From assembly GCA_002737635.1 (NCBI GenBank), contig NSIC01000006.1, positions 1-33,898 of the forward strand: 33,898 bases of DNA, read 5' to 3'. The notes under the pieces were generated by a model. The model saw nothing but the letters and a program-made list of their open reading frames with translations, was not told the DNA's origin and did no database searches. The stretch comes from Acidimicrobium sp. (GTDB lineage Bacteria > Actinomycetota > Acidimicrobiia > Acidimicrobiales > Ilumatobacteraceae). The position numbers were made by a program, and so were the translations under genes. Below, in pieces: positions 7,946-15,333 of the stretch (positions within the stretch are counted from its first letter, which is position 1; each line of letters opens with the position of its first letter).

Positions 7946-8718
7946 CAGACCCGCAATTCGCTGAGAGTCTTGGCGATGTTGTCAGCCGTCACGAGTGACT
8001 CGCCCACCAAGACGGCGTGATAACCCGCATCGCGCAGTTGCTGAACGTCTGATCGTGTCTTCACGCCAGATTCGGCAACTCGCAACACACTGCTTGGTAT
8101 TTTCGCTGCCATGCGCACTGCTCGTTGCTGATCAACCTCAAAAGTTTTAAGGTCGCGTTGGTTGACACCCACAATTGATGCACCAATTTCTAACGCGATC
8201 TCAAGTTCAGGTTCGTCATGGACTTCGACCAAAACATCTAGATTCAGTTCTGTAGCAAAACTATGAAATTGCTTGAGCTCGGTTTTGTCGAGAGCCGCGA
8301 CAATCAACAACACACAATCAGCATTCATAATTTTCGCGTCACAAATGTCGTGCATCGACACGGTGAAGTCTTTGCGCAGCACGGGCAAATTGGTCGCGTT
8401 TCTGGCCGCCAGCAAATCTTGGGTTGAACCGCCAAAAAACTCTGAGTCGGTCAAAACTGATATACAACTTGCCCCTGCTTGTTGGTATTGCTGCGCGACG
8501 AGATCAGACTGCAAACTTTGGTTGAGTGCACCGCGTGACGGTGACCGACGCTTAATTTCGGCGATAACAGCCAAGTGGTGTTGAGACTCTTCGATTAATC
8601 GCTTGGCGAAACCTCGTGATTCACCACTCTTTTTAGCAACAGTTGTTAGATCTGTCAGTGATCTTGTGTCGCGCGACGCAACTTCGCGATGTTGAGCGAG
8701 AATTTTGTCGAGATACAA
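7945..8718 (-). CDS. trpC: Indole-3-glycerol phosphate synthase
   Basis: It converts CdRP to indole-3-glycerol phosphate. At 257 residues it has the normal monofunctional length. Motifs: AEIKRRSPSRG with Lys56, SVLTDSEFFGGS, LRKDF with Lys116, VEVHDE, GVNQRDLKTF (GVNNRDL or GVNARDL is more usual) and ESGV. The start is TTG at 8718: AAGGGA lies 9 bases upstream, at the end of the preceding gene, and no better start exists. The gap to that gene is 3 bases, so the two are cotranscribed. Confidence 0.95.
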   Translation of the reverse strand: MYLDKILAQHREVASRDTRSLTDLTTVAKKSGESRGFAKRLIEESQHHLAVIAEIKRRSPSRGALNQSLQSDLVAQQYQQAGASCISVLTDSEFFGGSTQDLLAARNATNLPVLRKDFTVSMHDICDAKIMNADCVLLIVAALDKTELKQFHSFATELNLDVLVEVHDEPELEIALEIGASIVGVNQRDLKTFEVDQQRAVRMAAKIPSSVLRVAESGVKTRSDVQQLRDAGYHAVLVGESLVTADNIAKTLSELRV

Positions 8719-8721
8719 GAA

Positions 8722-9027
8722 TTAAAGTCCCTTGCCACCAATCGGTGTCAAAAACGAAAACTCTGGCGCGCCATCAACAAATGGAGCAAGAGTCTTTGAC
8801 CAAGACTTAAATGCTTCAGAGCCCATGTGCAGATTCGCCGCATCTTGATCGGCATACAGTTCATAGAACCACACCGTGTTCGGTTCAACGGCATCGTGAT
8901 GGAACGCATAGAACTGCGTACCTGCCTCACCCTTGGCTGTTTCAATGCCGGGCATGACGGCCTCGGTCATGGCCTCGCGTTGACCCTCTTTGATTTTAAG
9001 TTTTACCACTACTGCTACTTGCGACAT
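8722..9027 (-). CDS. Small ABM-fold (antibiotic biosynthesis monooxygenase-like) protein
   Basis: A 101-residue single-domain protein with the ferredoxin-like ABM pattern seen in YgiN-like quinol monooxygenases: VVVKLKIKEGQREAM at the start, then FYAFHHD, then WFYELYADQDAANLHM with the typical conserved His. The substrate cannot be told from sequence. It has the best ribosome-binding site in the window (AAAGGAG, 5 bases before the ATG). It heads the trpC-trpF-trpB-trpA-fabZ operon, 3 bases before trpC. A link with indole or anthranilate chemistry is speculation from position. Confidence 0.85.
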   Translation of the reverse strand: MSQVAVVVKLKIKEGQREAMTEAVMPGIETAKGEAGTQFYAFHHDAVEPNTVWFYELYADQDAANLHMGSEAFKSWSKTLAPFVDGAPEFSFLTPIGGKGL

Positions 9028-9032
9028 TACTT

Positions 9033-9083
9033 CTCCTTTGATGTTTGCTTACGACATTTTAACTATCAATCATTTACTTCTAA
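9033..9083 (-). promoter_or_regulatory. Putative promoter and ribosome-binding site of the ABM-trp-fabZ operon
   Basis: On the minus strand TTAGAA (9083-9078) and TAAAAT (9061-9056) are spaced by 16 bases and resemble -35 and -10 boxes. They lie at and just beyond the glyS stop. AAAGGAG (9039-9033) follows, 5 bases before the ATG at 9027. This gives a leader of about 20-25 bases. No leader peptide or attenuator is visible. Confidence 0.45.
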
Positions 9084-10387
9084 TAACCGAGTCTTTGAGA
9101 AAATTCGGACATCAACACATCGATCTTTACACGGCTCTGTGCCGTTGTATCTCGCTCACGAATAGTCACTGAATCATCTTCAAGCGAATCAAAATCAACA
9201 GTTACGCAATATGGCGTGCCAATCTCGTCTTGGCGGCGATATCGGCGTCCAATCGCCTGTGTTTCGTCGAAGTCACACATGTATCTCATGCCGAGCATCG
9301 CATGAATTTTTTTGGCCAAAGGCATCAGAGTGTCTTTTTTCGACAGCGGCAATACTGCAATTTGAAACGGTGCCAATCGTGGATGTAGGCGCAAGACGGT
9401 GCGTGGCTCGTCGTTAACCAAGTCTTCGTCATACGCGGCAAGCAAGAAAGCCGCCATTGTGCGATTTGCCCCGGCTGCAGGCTCTACAACATACGGAACA
9501 TATCTTTCGTTTGTTGATTGATCAAAATACTCGAGTTTTTGTCGTGAGTGCTCGGCGTGCTGTTTCAAGTCATAGTCGGTGCGTTGAGCGATGCCTTCAA
9601 GTTCGCCCCAACCCCACGGAAACAGAAACTCAATATCGCTCGTGCCCGCTGAATAATGCGAAAGTTCATCCTTGGCATGTTCACGTATTCGCAACATCTC
9701 AGCCGGAATGCCGTAGTCGATATACCACTGCAATCTTGACTTACACCAGTAGTCATACCATTGTGCGCTCTCGCTCGGCGGCACGAAAAACTCGAGTTCC
9801 ATTTGCTCGAACTCTCTGGTTCGAAAAATAAAATTGCCTGGGGTGATTTCGTTTCTGAAACTTTTACCAACTTGGGCAATACCGAACGGCGGTTTCTTGC
9901 GACTTGTCTGTAGCACATTGGCAAAATTAACGAACATCCCTTGCGCCGTCTCTGGTCGAAGGTAAACCGTCGCACCTTCACCTTCGACTGGCCCCGCATG
10001 AGTTTTGAACATCAAATTAAAGGCGCGTGCATCTGTGAATTCGCATCCCTTCTTCGATTGCGGACAATCTCGATCATCGATCTGATCTTGTCGAAAGCGA
10101 CGTTTGCAGACCGTGCAGTCAACGAGCGGATCGCTGAAATTGCTTAAGTGGCCACTCGCTTCAAACACTTGCGGAGCGCCAAGTATTGCGGCATCAATCA
10201 AAACAACATCGTCGCGTTGCTGCACCATCGTGCGAACCCACGCTTCTTTGACATTGCGCAACATCAACGAACCCAACGGGCCATAATCATACGACGACCT
10301 GAATCCGCCATAAATCTCACCACTCGGATATACGAATCCGCGGCGCTTACAAAGGTTGACGACCTGATCTAAATCTTTTGCTGGCAC
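9080..10387 (-). CDS. glyS: Glycyl-tRNA synthetase (alpha2, class II)
   Basis: It charges tRNA-Gly. This is the single-chain dimeric type, 435 residues, slightly short but typical of Actinobacteria. The N-terminus VVNLCKRRGFVYPSGEIYGG is diagnostic. Class II motif 2 is FRNEITP followed by RTREFEQMELEFF, and the C-terminal anticodon-binding domain begins around FQIAVLPL. Two CxxC pairs or Cys clusters (DCTVCKRR, DCPQSKKGC) lie in the insert near residues 90-115. The start is GTG at 10387; an in-frame TAG lies a few codons upstream, and a TAGTCT box sits 6 bases before it. Confidence 0.96.
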   Translation of the reverse strand: MPAKDLDQVVNLCKRRGFVYPSGEIYGGFRSSYDYGPLGSLMLRNVKEAWVRTMVQQRDDVVLIDAAILGAPQVFEASGHLSNFSDPLVDCTVCKRRFRQDQIDDRDCPQSKKGCEFTDARAFNLMFKTHAGPVEGEGATVYLRPETAQGMFVNFANVLQTSRKKPPFGIAQVGKSFRNEITPGNFIFRTREFEQMELEFFVPPSESAQWYDYWCKSRLQWYIDYGIPAEMLRIREHAKDELSHYSAGTSDIEFLFPWGWGELEGIAQRTDYDLKQHAEHSRQKLEYFDQSTNERYVPYVVEPAAGANRTMAAFLLAAYDEDLVNDEPRTVLRLHPRLAPFQIAVLPLSKKDTLMPLAKKIHAMLGMRYMCDFDETQAIGRRYRRQDEIGTPYCVTVDFDSLEDDSVTIRERDTTAQSRVKIDVLMSEFSQRLGY

Positions 10388-10399
10388 CCGCTCAGACTA
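10388..10399 (-). promoter_or_regulatory. Leaderless-type -10 box for glyS
   Basis: On the minus strand TAGTCT is followed by 6 bases (GAGCGG) and then the GTG start of glyS. TAnnnT at this distance is the actinobacterial leaderless promoter pattern. It recurs before era, menA, menE and the SDR gene with the same spacing. Confidence 0.6.
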
Positions 10400-10436
10400 T
10401 TACAAATCCATACAAATTTACGGTCAGGTTTTGCAA

Positions 10437-11162
10437 CTAATACTCAGGACGCTCAAACACTGCGACCGACTTGAGGCGACGCTCGAGATGATGCTCCATA
10501 CATTTTGTCGCAAGATCGGATACCTCGCGAGTTGCCGAACTCTCTGGCAAAGAAAGAGCCTGATTCAAATGTCCACCGACAATATTTTGGATGATCTTTA
10601 TCGCATCATTCGAAATAGTCGCGCCACTGCGACAACTCTGACATTGCCCGCCGCCACGAAATAGGTCGAACGCCACGATCTTGTCGCCAGACGCTCCGCA
10701 ACCCACACAACTCTCAACATGTGCACCAACTCCCTCAACGACAAGCAACTTAAAATAAAATGCAGCCAGAACCAACGCTGAGTCGTTTTCTGAAAGCCAT
10801 TGCAACGCTCCAACCAACATTTTGTAAAGGTGCGGTGTTGGCTCAGCCTCCATGCCGAGTTGGTCAACTGCTTCAAGCATTGCCAAACCGCGTGTCAGAC
10901 GATCCAAATCGCTGTATAGACCTCTTGCGTTCGTCACCAATTCAACCTGATTTACCGTGTCTAAGTCTTTGCCTTTGTTCAGCAATACATCAATATGACT
11001 TAATGGTTCTAGGCGAGCGCCAAACCGAGACGACATTTTTCGCACACCGTTGGCAACTGCGCGAACCTTTCCGTGTTCTTCGCTCATCATCACGATTATG
11101 CGATCTGCTTCGCGTAAATCATATGTGCGCAACACAACCGCCTTATCGCGATACAAACTCAC
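10437..11162 (-). CDS. recO: DNA repair protein RecO
   Basis: A recombination mediator that binds DNA and loads RecA with RecR. The protein has 241 residues. The N-terminal OB fold begins YRDKAVVLRTYDLREADRI, and GVRKMSSRFGARLEP is the RecO signature. A zinc-binding Cys4 is present: C152, C155 and C174, C177. The GTG start at 11162 overlaps the stop of the upstream gene as GTGA, so translation is probably coupled to the cis-prenyltransferase-like gene. RecO beside UppS-type genes is a common actinobacterial arrangement. Confidence 0.93.
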   Translation of the reverse strand: MSLYRDKAVVLRTYDLREADRIIVMMSEEHGKVRAVANGVRKMSSRFGARLEPLSHIDVLLNKGKDLDTVNQVELVTNARGLYSDLDRLTRGLAMLEAVDQLGMEAEPTPHLYKMLVGALQWLSENDSALVLAAFYFKLLVVEGVGAHVESCVGCGASGDKIVAFDLFRGGGQCQSCRSGATISNDAIKIIQNIVGGHLNQALSLPESSATREVSDLATKCMEHHLERRLKSVAVFERPEY

Positions 11163-11755
11163 GAGTCGACACCACCAAAGCGACGATCGCGACGTTGAAA
11201 ATCACCGATAGCCATTTGAATGTGTTCGACATCGCATTGCAACCACGGCACATTCAAGAACACAAGTTCGCTATACGCGAGTTCCCACATCAAAGATTCA
11301 GGCACCTGAGTAGGCGCACCCAACACCAAAACCAAATCGGGTTCACCAGATGCTGGTGAGAGAAGTGTCGCCGCAAGCTTCTCTTCATCGATCTCTTGAC
11401 TACTGCTCAGTTGAGCCACGGCATTGACAAACCGCTCTTGACCATCCGCGCAAGTATCGACCACGACAATTAGTCCATGTTCAGCGATCACAGAAACTCT
11501 GTCACCAGAACGCTGACCACCAAAAATCGAAATGATTGAGTTACAGATTGCTGTGCGCTCAATCGCGCTCGCGTCCCCTGAGTAAGGATAAATAGAAAGC
11601 CACCGAACTCCGACTCCACCAACTGAACGCACCAACGCATCGATCTGAATTTTCCATTGGTCAGGGGTAGTTTTTAGCCATTCAACGATGGTTCCGGCAC
11701 ACACCAAGACATGAGCCAATTCGCTATTCAAATCGCGCGTTGTCTTAGACATCAT
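11159..11755 (-). CDS. Non-catalytic cis-prenyltransferase-like subunit (Nus1/NgBR-like)
   Basis: A 198-residue protein whose last 60 residues match the undecaprenyl diphosphate synthase C-terminus: PDLVLVLG, MWELAYSELVFLNVPW, then RRDRRFGG. It keeps the metal-binding Glu of AYxEL (Glu163) and the RxG motif (Arg192-Phe193-Gly194). It lacks the DGNGRWA block with the catalytic Asp; that region reads VLVCAGTIVEWLK. It also lacks the RTxGExRxSNF substrate loop. This is the composition of the eukaryotic Nus1/NgBR subunit, which supplies RxG to a catalytic partner. The partner would be the divergent uppS 59 bases away, which has lost exactly these elements. The start may be the ATG at 11755 or the next codon, 11752. 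Alternatively it is a decaying uppS paralog, but the intact frame and conserved tail argue against that. Confidence 0.75.
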   Translation of the reverse strand: MMSKTTRDLNSELAHVLVCAGTIVEWLKTTPDQWKIQIDALVRSVGGVGVRWLSIYPYSGDASAIERTAICNSIISIFGGQRSGDRVSVIAEHGLIVVVDTCADGQERFVNAVAQLSSSQEIDEEKLAATLLSPASGEPDLVLVLGAPTQVPESLMWELAYSELVFLNVPWLQCDVEHIQMAIGDFQRRDRRFGGVDS

Positions 11756-11801
11756 TACATTGTCTCACTTTTAAACGACTCAACTCGCCAATCAGAGTTG
11801 T

Positions 11802-11814
11802 TAGCGTTGAAATA
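11802..11814 (+). promoter_or_regulatory. Leaderless-type -10 box for uppS
   Basis: TAGCGT is followed by 7 bases (TGAAATA) and the ATG of uppS. No Shine-Dalgarno is present. It lies in the 59-base gap between the two divergent cis-prenyltransferase genes. Confidence 0.55.
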
Positions 11815-12483
11815 ATGAATTCAAAATCGCTCCACGTGGCCTGCATCATGGACGGTAACGGAAGATGGGCTCGTAAGCGCGGTTTGCCCCGTACGGCTGG
11901 TCACACCGCGGGCGAAGAATCACTTGCCGATATTGTTCGTGCTGCTTCAAAGCGCGAGGTTGCATACTTGACGGTGTTTGGCTTTTCTACCGAAAACTGG
12001 GTGCGCCCGCGAGCTGAAGTTCGTCATATTCTCGGCCTGCACAAGAAACTCTTCGGACGAATTGCTGAACTTAATGAAAATGACGTTCGCGTCAATTGGA
12101 TAGGTCGTCCATTCGACGAGCCCGGTTCGCGCACACCGCTTTACGTGCAACGAGCAATTCGAAAAGCCATCGAAGACACCAGAAACAACACCGGCATGGT
12201 TTTGACTGTCGCATTCGACTATGGCTCACGAAGCGAACTGACTCGTGCAGCCAAAAAACTTGTTGAATCTAACGCCGACCTCACCCCCGCAAACTTGCAA
12301 CGAGATCTCTATGACGCGTCTTTGCCGCCGGTTGATGTACTCGTTCGAACCTCAGGTGAATCTCGAATCTCAAATTTCTTGCTCTGGCAAATCAAAGCGG
12401 CGAAAATCTATTTCACCGAGCGACCATGGCCAGATTTCGACGCCGTTGATCTTGACGCCGCCATCGCCCTGGCAAAGAACTAG
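11815..12483 (+). CDS. uppS: Cis-prenyltransferase catalytic subunit (UppS/DHDDS-like), lacking RxG tail
   Basis: It should condense isopentenyl diphosphate in cis to make the polyprenyl carrier for wall polymers. Present: MDGNGRWAR with catalytic Asp13, GHTAG, FGFSTENW, and RTSGESRISNFLLWQ (Arg178, Glu182, Arg184). Two normal UppS features are missing. The metal-binding Glu of AYAELYF is Lys197 (KAAKIYF). The protein also stops at residue 222, without the RERRFGG tail. Neither alternative frame after the stop encodes an RxG tail, so a simple frameshift does not explain it. Yeast Rer2 and human DHDDS share both losses and need the Nus1/NgBR partner; the neighbouring divergent gene looks like that partner. 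The ATG at 11815 is supported by an upstream TAGCGT box. Confidence 0.88.
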   Translation: MNSKSLHVACIMDGNGRWARKRGLPRTAGHTAGEESLADIVRAASKREVAYLTVFGFSTENWVRPRAEVRHILGLHKKLFGRIAELNENDVRVNWIGRPFDEPGSRTPLYVQRAIRKAIEDTRNNTGMVLTVAFDYGSRSELTRAAKKLVESNADLTPANLQRDLYDASLPPVDVLVRTSGESRISNFLLWQIKAAKIYFTERPWPDFDAVDLDAAIALAKN

Positions 12484-12516
12484 TCGATTAAACACGACGA
12501 TGCGCGAGACCTCGTA

Positions 12517-14424
12517 GTGCCGCCAAATATCGCCGACCAAGAAGTACTTGACGCATTGCGCCGTGTTACAAATGAATTGAGTAACGCTGAACTTCGCCAG
12601 GGTCAAGATGAGATGGCTGTTTTGGTTGGTCGTGCTCTCCGTAAAAACCGACATCTAATCGTGCAAGCAGGTACAGGCACGGGCAAAACGCTCGGCTATC
12701 TAGTGCCTGCAATTGTTTCGGGTCGACGCATTGTTGTATCAACGGTGACAAAGGCGCTGCAAGACCAACTTTCACAAAACGATCTTCCATTGTTGGCCAA
12801 AGCCCTAAACCCGACCCTCGATCACGAATTGACATGGACAGTTCTGAAGGGTCGCAGCAATTATTTATGTCGCCAGCGAATCGCCGAACTCGCCGATCGC
12901 GCCCAGTCTCGACTTGAACTCGACGACCTCTCGGTGCGCACAAAATCAGATATTAAAAAACTTTGCGAATGGGCAGAGTCGACACAGACGGGAGACGAAG
13001 GCGAACTCGATTGGCAACCACAACGAAATGCTTGGTCGATGGTTAGCGTCACCAGCGAAGAGTGCCCTGGTGCATCTCGATGCCCAAATGGTGAGAGGTG
13101 CTTTTCTGAGCGCGCAAGAAATGAAAGTCAAACCTCCGACATCGTGATCGTCAACGGTTGGCTTTATGCGTTAGACATCGTCACTGAGGGCACGATCATC
13201 GGTGAACATGATGTCGTCATTTTTGACGAGGCGCACGAGCTTGAAGATGTCGTCACCGATTCTGCGGGGCTTGCGCTATCACCGAGTCGCATAACGGCAA
13301 TTGGTTCGGCGATGAGATCGATAATTCGCGACGACGCGATGTCGGGTGGGTTTGCCAAGAGTGCCGCCCGACTGCGCGATGCGATTGTGCCGTTCATCAA
13401 CAAGCGACTTTCATTGCCCCTTGACAATGAATCTCGCGAAACTCTCGTCGAAGTGCGGGGTCGCGCAAACGGAGCACTCGAGTCGCTGCGCACCATCGCC
13501 ACAAATGACGAGTCAGCCAAACAAAGAAAACTCCGTGCGCAATCTCTTTGCACTCGTTTCATCGAGGACCTTGATTTGGCCCTCACCGATCGCAGCGGAT
13601 ATGTCGCATATGTCGCCGGCACACCTGACCGATGCTCACTTGAGATGCGCCCTTTAAATGTGGGTGCAGCGCTGCATGAAGCTGTTTGGTCACAGCGCAC
13701 TGCGATTTTGACAAGTGCGACAATTCCGAACAATCTGCCCGAGCGACTCGGCCTTGTGCCCGAGAGTTTTGATGCATGCCATGTGGCAAGCCCGTTTGAT
13801 TACGAAAATAATTCGCTGTTGTATTGCGCATCACATTTGCCCGATCCGGCACAGGGGGTGCGCGACAAAGCGGTGCATCGCGAAATTGAAGAGTTGATCA
13901 ACGCAGCCGGTGGCCGCACCCTTGCGCTATTCACGAGTTACGCGCGATTGAATAGTGCTTACAGCGAACTTGAAGACAAACTTGAATTCAAAATTCTCAA
14001 ACAAGACGATCTTCCAAAAATGGAGTTGCTGCGCAAATTCGCCGAAAATGAAGCTACATGCTTGTTTGCAACGCAAAGTTTCTTTCAGGGTGTCGATGTG
14101 CCGGGTCAAACGCTAAGTCTCGTAATCATTGACCGTCTGCCGTTTCCCGTGCCGACAGATCCGCTGATGAGCGCGCGCCGAGACGCCTACGGCAAATCTG
14201 CATTCACCGCGATTGACATTCCGATTGCTGCAACAAAATTGGCGCAAGCCGCTGGTCGACTAATTCGCACACAAACCGATATCGGAGTAGTCGCCGTTCT
14301 CGACCCGCGACTCGTGACGAAGGGTTACGGCAAGTCGATAATCGAAATGTTGCCCCCAATGGAGTTCACCAACAAACTCGCAAGAGCCAAAGAATTTTTG
14401 GCTTACGCCGTCAAAAGTCGATAA
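12517..14424 (+). CDS. dinG: DinG/XPD-type ATP-dependent DNA helicase
   Basis: An iron-sulphur superfamily 2 helicase, 635 residues. Walker A is GTGTGKT (52-58) and Walker B is DEAH (237-240). The four Fe-S cysteines are C118, C183, C189 and C195. Motif VI is QAAGRLIR near the C-terminus. DinG-like proteins act at R-loops and damaged DNA. The GTG at 12517 is 33 bases after the uppS stop and in the same frame. No Shine-Dalgarno is evident, so it may depend on uppS transcription. Its 3' end overlaps the converging response regulator gene by 22 bases. Confidence 0.92.
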   Translation: MPPNIADQEVLDALRRVTNELSNAELRQGQDEMAVLVGRALRKNRHLIVQAGTGTGKTLGYLVPAIVSGRRIVVSTVTKALQDQLSQNDLPLLAKALNPTLDHELTWTVLKGRSNYLCRQRIAELADRAQSRLELDDLSVRTKSDIKKLCEWAESTQTGDEGELDWQPQRNAWSMVSVTSEECPGASRCPNGERCFSERARNESQTSDIVIVNGWLYALDIVTEGTIIGEHDVVIFDEAHELEDVVTDSAGLALSPSRITAIGSAMRSIIRDDAMSGGFAKSAARLRDAIVPFINKRLSLPLDNESRETLVEVRGRANGALESLRTIATNDESAKQRKLRAQSLCTRFIEDLDLALTDRSGYVAYVAGTPDRCSLEMRPLNVGAALHEAVWSQRTAILTSATIPNNLPERLGLVPESFDACHVASPFDYENNSLLYCASHLPDPAQGVRDKAVHREIEELINAAGGRTLALFTSYARLNSAYSELEDKLEFKILKQDDLPKMELLRKFAENEATCLFATQSFFQGVDVPGQTLSLVIIDRLPFPVPTDPLMSARRDAYGKSAFTAIDIPIAATKLAQAAGRLIRTQTDIGVVAVLDPRLVTKGYGKSIIEMLPPMEFTNKLARAKEFLAYAVKSR

Positions 14425-15092
14425 CCCATGCCGCGCACCGTCACAACTATTTTTGGGTCGTCTGGTACATCTTCGATTTTTAATCGCAGACGTCTGATGT
14501 GGGCGTCAACCAAACGACTATCGCCGAGATATTCGTAACCCCACACAAGTTCAAGCAATTGATCACGTGATAACACCTTGTTGGCGTTCTCCATAAAAAC
14601 ATGCAACAAGCGATACTCGGTTTTCGTCAGCGGAATTTCAACATCATTTTTTAGGACGATTCCTTGATCACTGCGCATCTCGACATCGCGCACCGTGAAT
14701 CGATCAAGAGTTGCAGAACTCATCGACAATAAAGTTGTTCGTCTCAGTGCTGCACGAATTCGCGCGGCGAGTTCTTTTGCCACGACGGGTTTAGTCACAT
14801 AATCGTCGGCACCCGCCTCGAGACCGGCCACTAAATCGTGTGTGTCGGTCTGAGCCGTCACCATGATTATCGGCACAAGACTCTTGCTTCGAAGTTCGCG
14901 ACAGACATCGAAACCCGACATGTCTGGCAGTCGCAAGTCAAGCAGCACCAGATCTACGGTTTCTGTCGAAAAAGTTTTCAAACCAGAAGCTCCGTCGGCG
15001 GCTTCAAGCACCTTGTAACCCTCGTCTTCAAGGACGAGTCGCAAGGCTGCCCGAATATCGCGATCGTCCTCAATAAATAGCAAAGTTTGCAC
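14403..15092 (-). CDS. OmpR/PhoB-family response regulator, MtrA-like
   Basis: The receiver domain has the acidic pocket E8-D9-D10, phospho-acceptor Asp52 in LLLDLRLP, Thr79 and Lys101 in TKPV. It is followed by a winged-helix DNA-binding domain ending WGYEYLGDSRLVDAHIRRLR and VRGMGYRL. The protein has 229 residues. The C-terminal block strongly resembles MtrA. The histidine kinase and GerMN lipoprotein next door support an MtrA-MtrB-LpqB relationship, but here the regulator points the other way. The start is GTG at 15092, preceded by CAGAAT and 6 bases. Confidence 0.92.
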   Translation of the reverse strand: MQTLLFIEDDRDIRAALRLVLEDEGYKVLEAADGASGLKTFSTETVDLVLLDLRLPDMSGFDVCRELRSKSLVPIIMVTAQTDTHDLVAGLEAGADDYVTKPVVAKELAARIRAALRRTTLLSMSSATLDRFTVRDVEMRSDQGIVLKNDVEIPLTKTEYRLLHVFMENANKVLSRDQLLELVWGYEYLGDSRLVDAHIRRLRLKIEDVPDDPKIVVTVRGMGYRLLTA

Positions 15093-15104
15093 GGCTCTAT
15101 TCTG
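15093..15104 (-). promoter_or_regulatory. Leaderless-type -10 box for the response regulator
   Basis: On the minus strand CAGAAT is followed by AGAGCC and the GTG start. It differs from TAnnnT at the first base only, and the spacing is the same as in the better examples in this window. No ribosome-binding site is seen. Confidence 0.4.
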
Positions 15105-15185
15105 CCCCGAAGTTGGATTTTGTTACGAGAAAGTCACAGTTTTATCGGGGTTTCATCAAATTGGCCGAGCAGTATTTGGTTGTCA

Positions 15186-15226
15186 CACCGGCGGGAAGTC
15201 AGGCTCCCCCTTGACTCCCGCCGGTG
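15186..15226. other. Strong intergenic hairpin between regulator and kinase genes
   Basis: CACCGGCGGG, a one-base A bulge, and AGTCA pair with TGACT CCCGCCGGTG around a 10-base loop (ggctccccct). This makes 15 pairs. The loop C-run can instead pair with GGGGG just after the stem, giving a competing structure. There is no T-tract on either strand. It lies in the 240-base gap between divergent two-component genes. Its function is unknown: it could be a regulatory RNA, a dispersed repeat or a transcription barrier. Confidence 0.6.
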
Positions 15227-15333
15227 GGGGTTGGCAAAAATCCCGCAATGCTTGAAGTGTGCGAGCCCAAACTACGGCATCTGAGTCAAATCAAAGTAAA
15301 AACTTGAGTCGACTTGTAGATCTAAAAAACAAG

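Noticed and set aside
10760-11359. 199-residue + strand ORF
   Set aside because: Lies antisense to recO and the cis-prenyltransferase-like gene, both with clear motifs.
11782-11799. Inverted repeat AACTC-N8-GAGTT in the divergent cis-prenyltransferase gap
   Set aside because: Only five pairs with an 8-base spacer, within chance expectation.
12481-12519. Single TAG between uppS and dinG in one frame, suggesting read-through or fusion
   Set aside because: The two proteins are functionally unrelated and each has a normal start; the 33-base linker in frame is likely chance.
12460-12530. Frameshift hiding a normal UppS RxG tail
   Set aside because: I read the other two frames after the last conserved block; neither encodes an RRFG-like ending.
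13164-13733. 189-residue minus-strand ORF
   Set aside because: Shadow of dinG: low-complexity Ser/Arg composition and fully inside a well-supported gene.
15202-15230. Pseudoknot between the hairpin loop C-run and the following G-run
   Set aside because: No bases are left to span the 15-bp stem, so only a competing stem is feasible.
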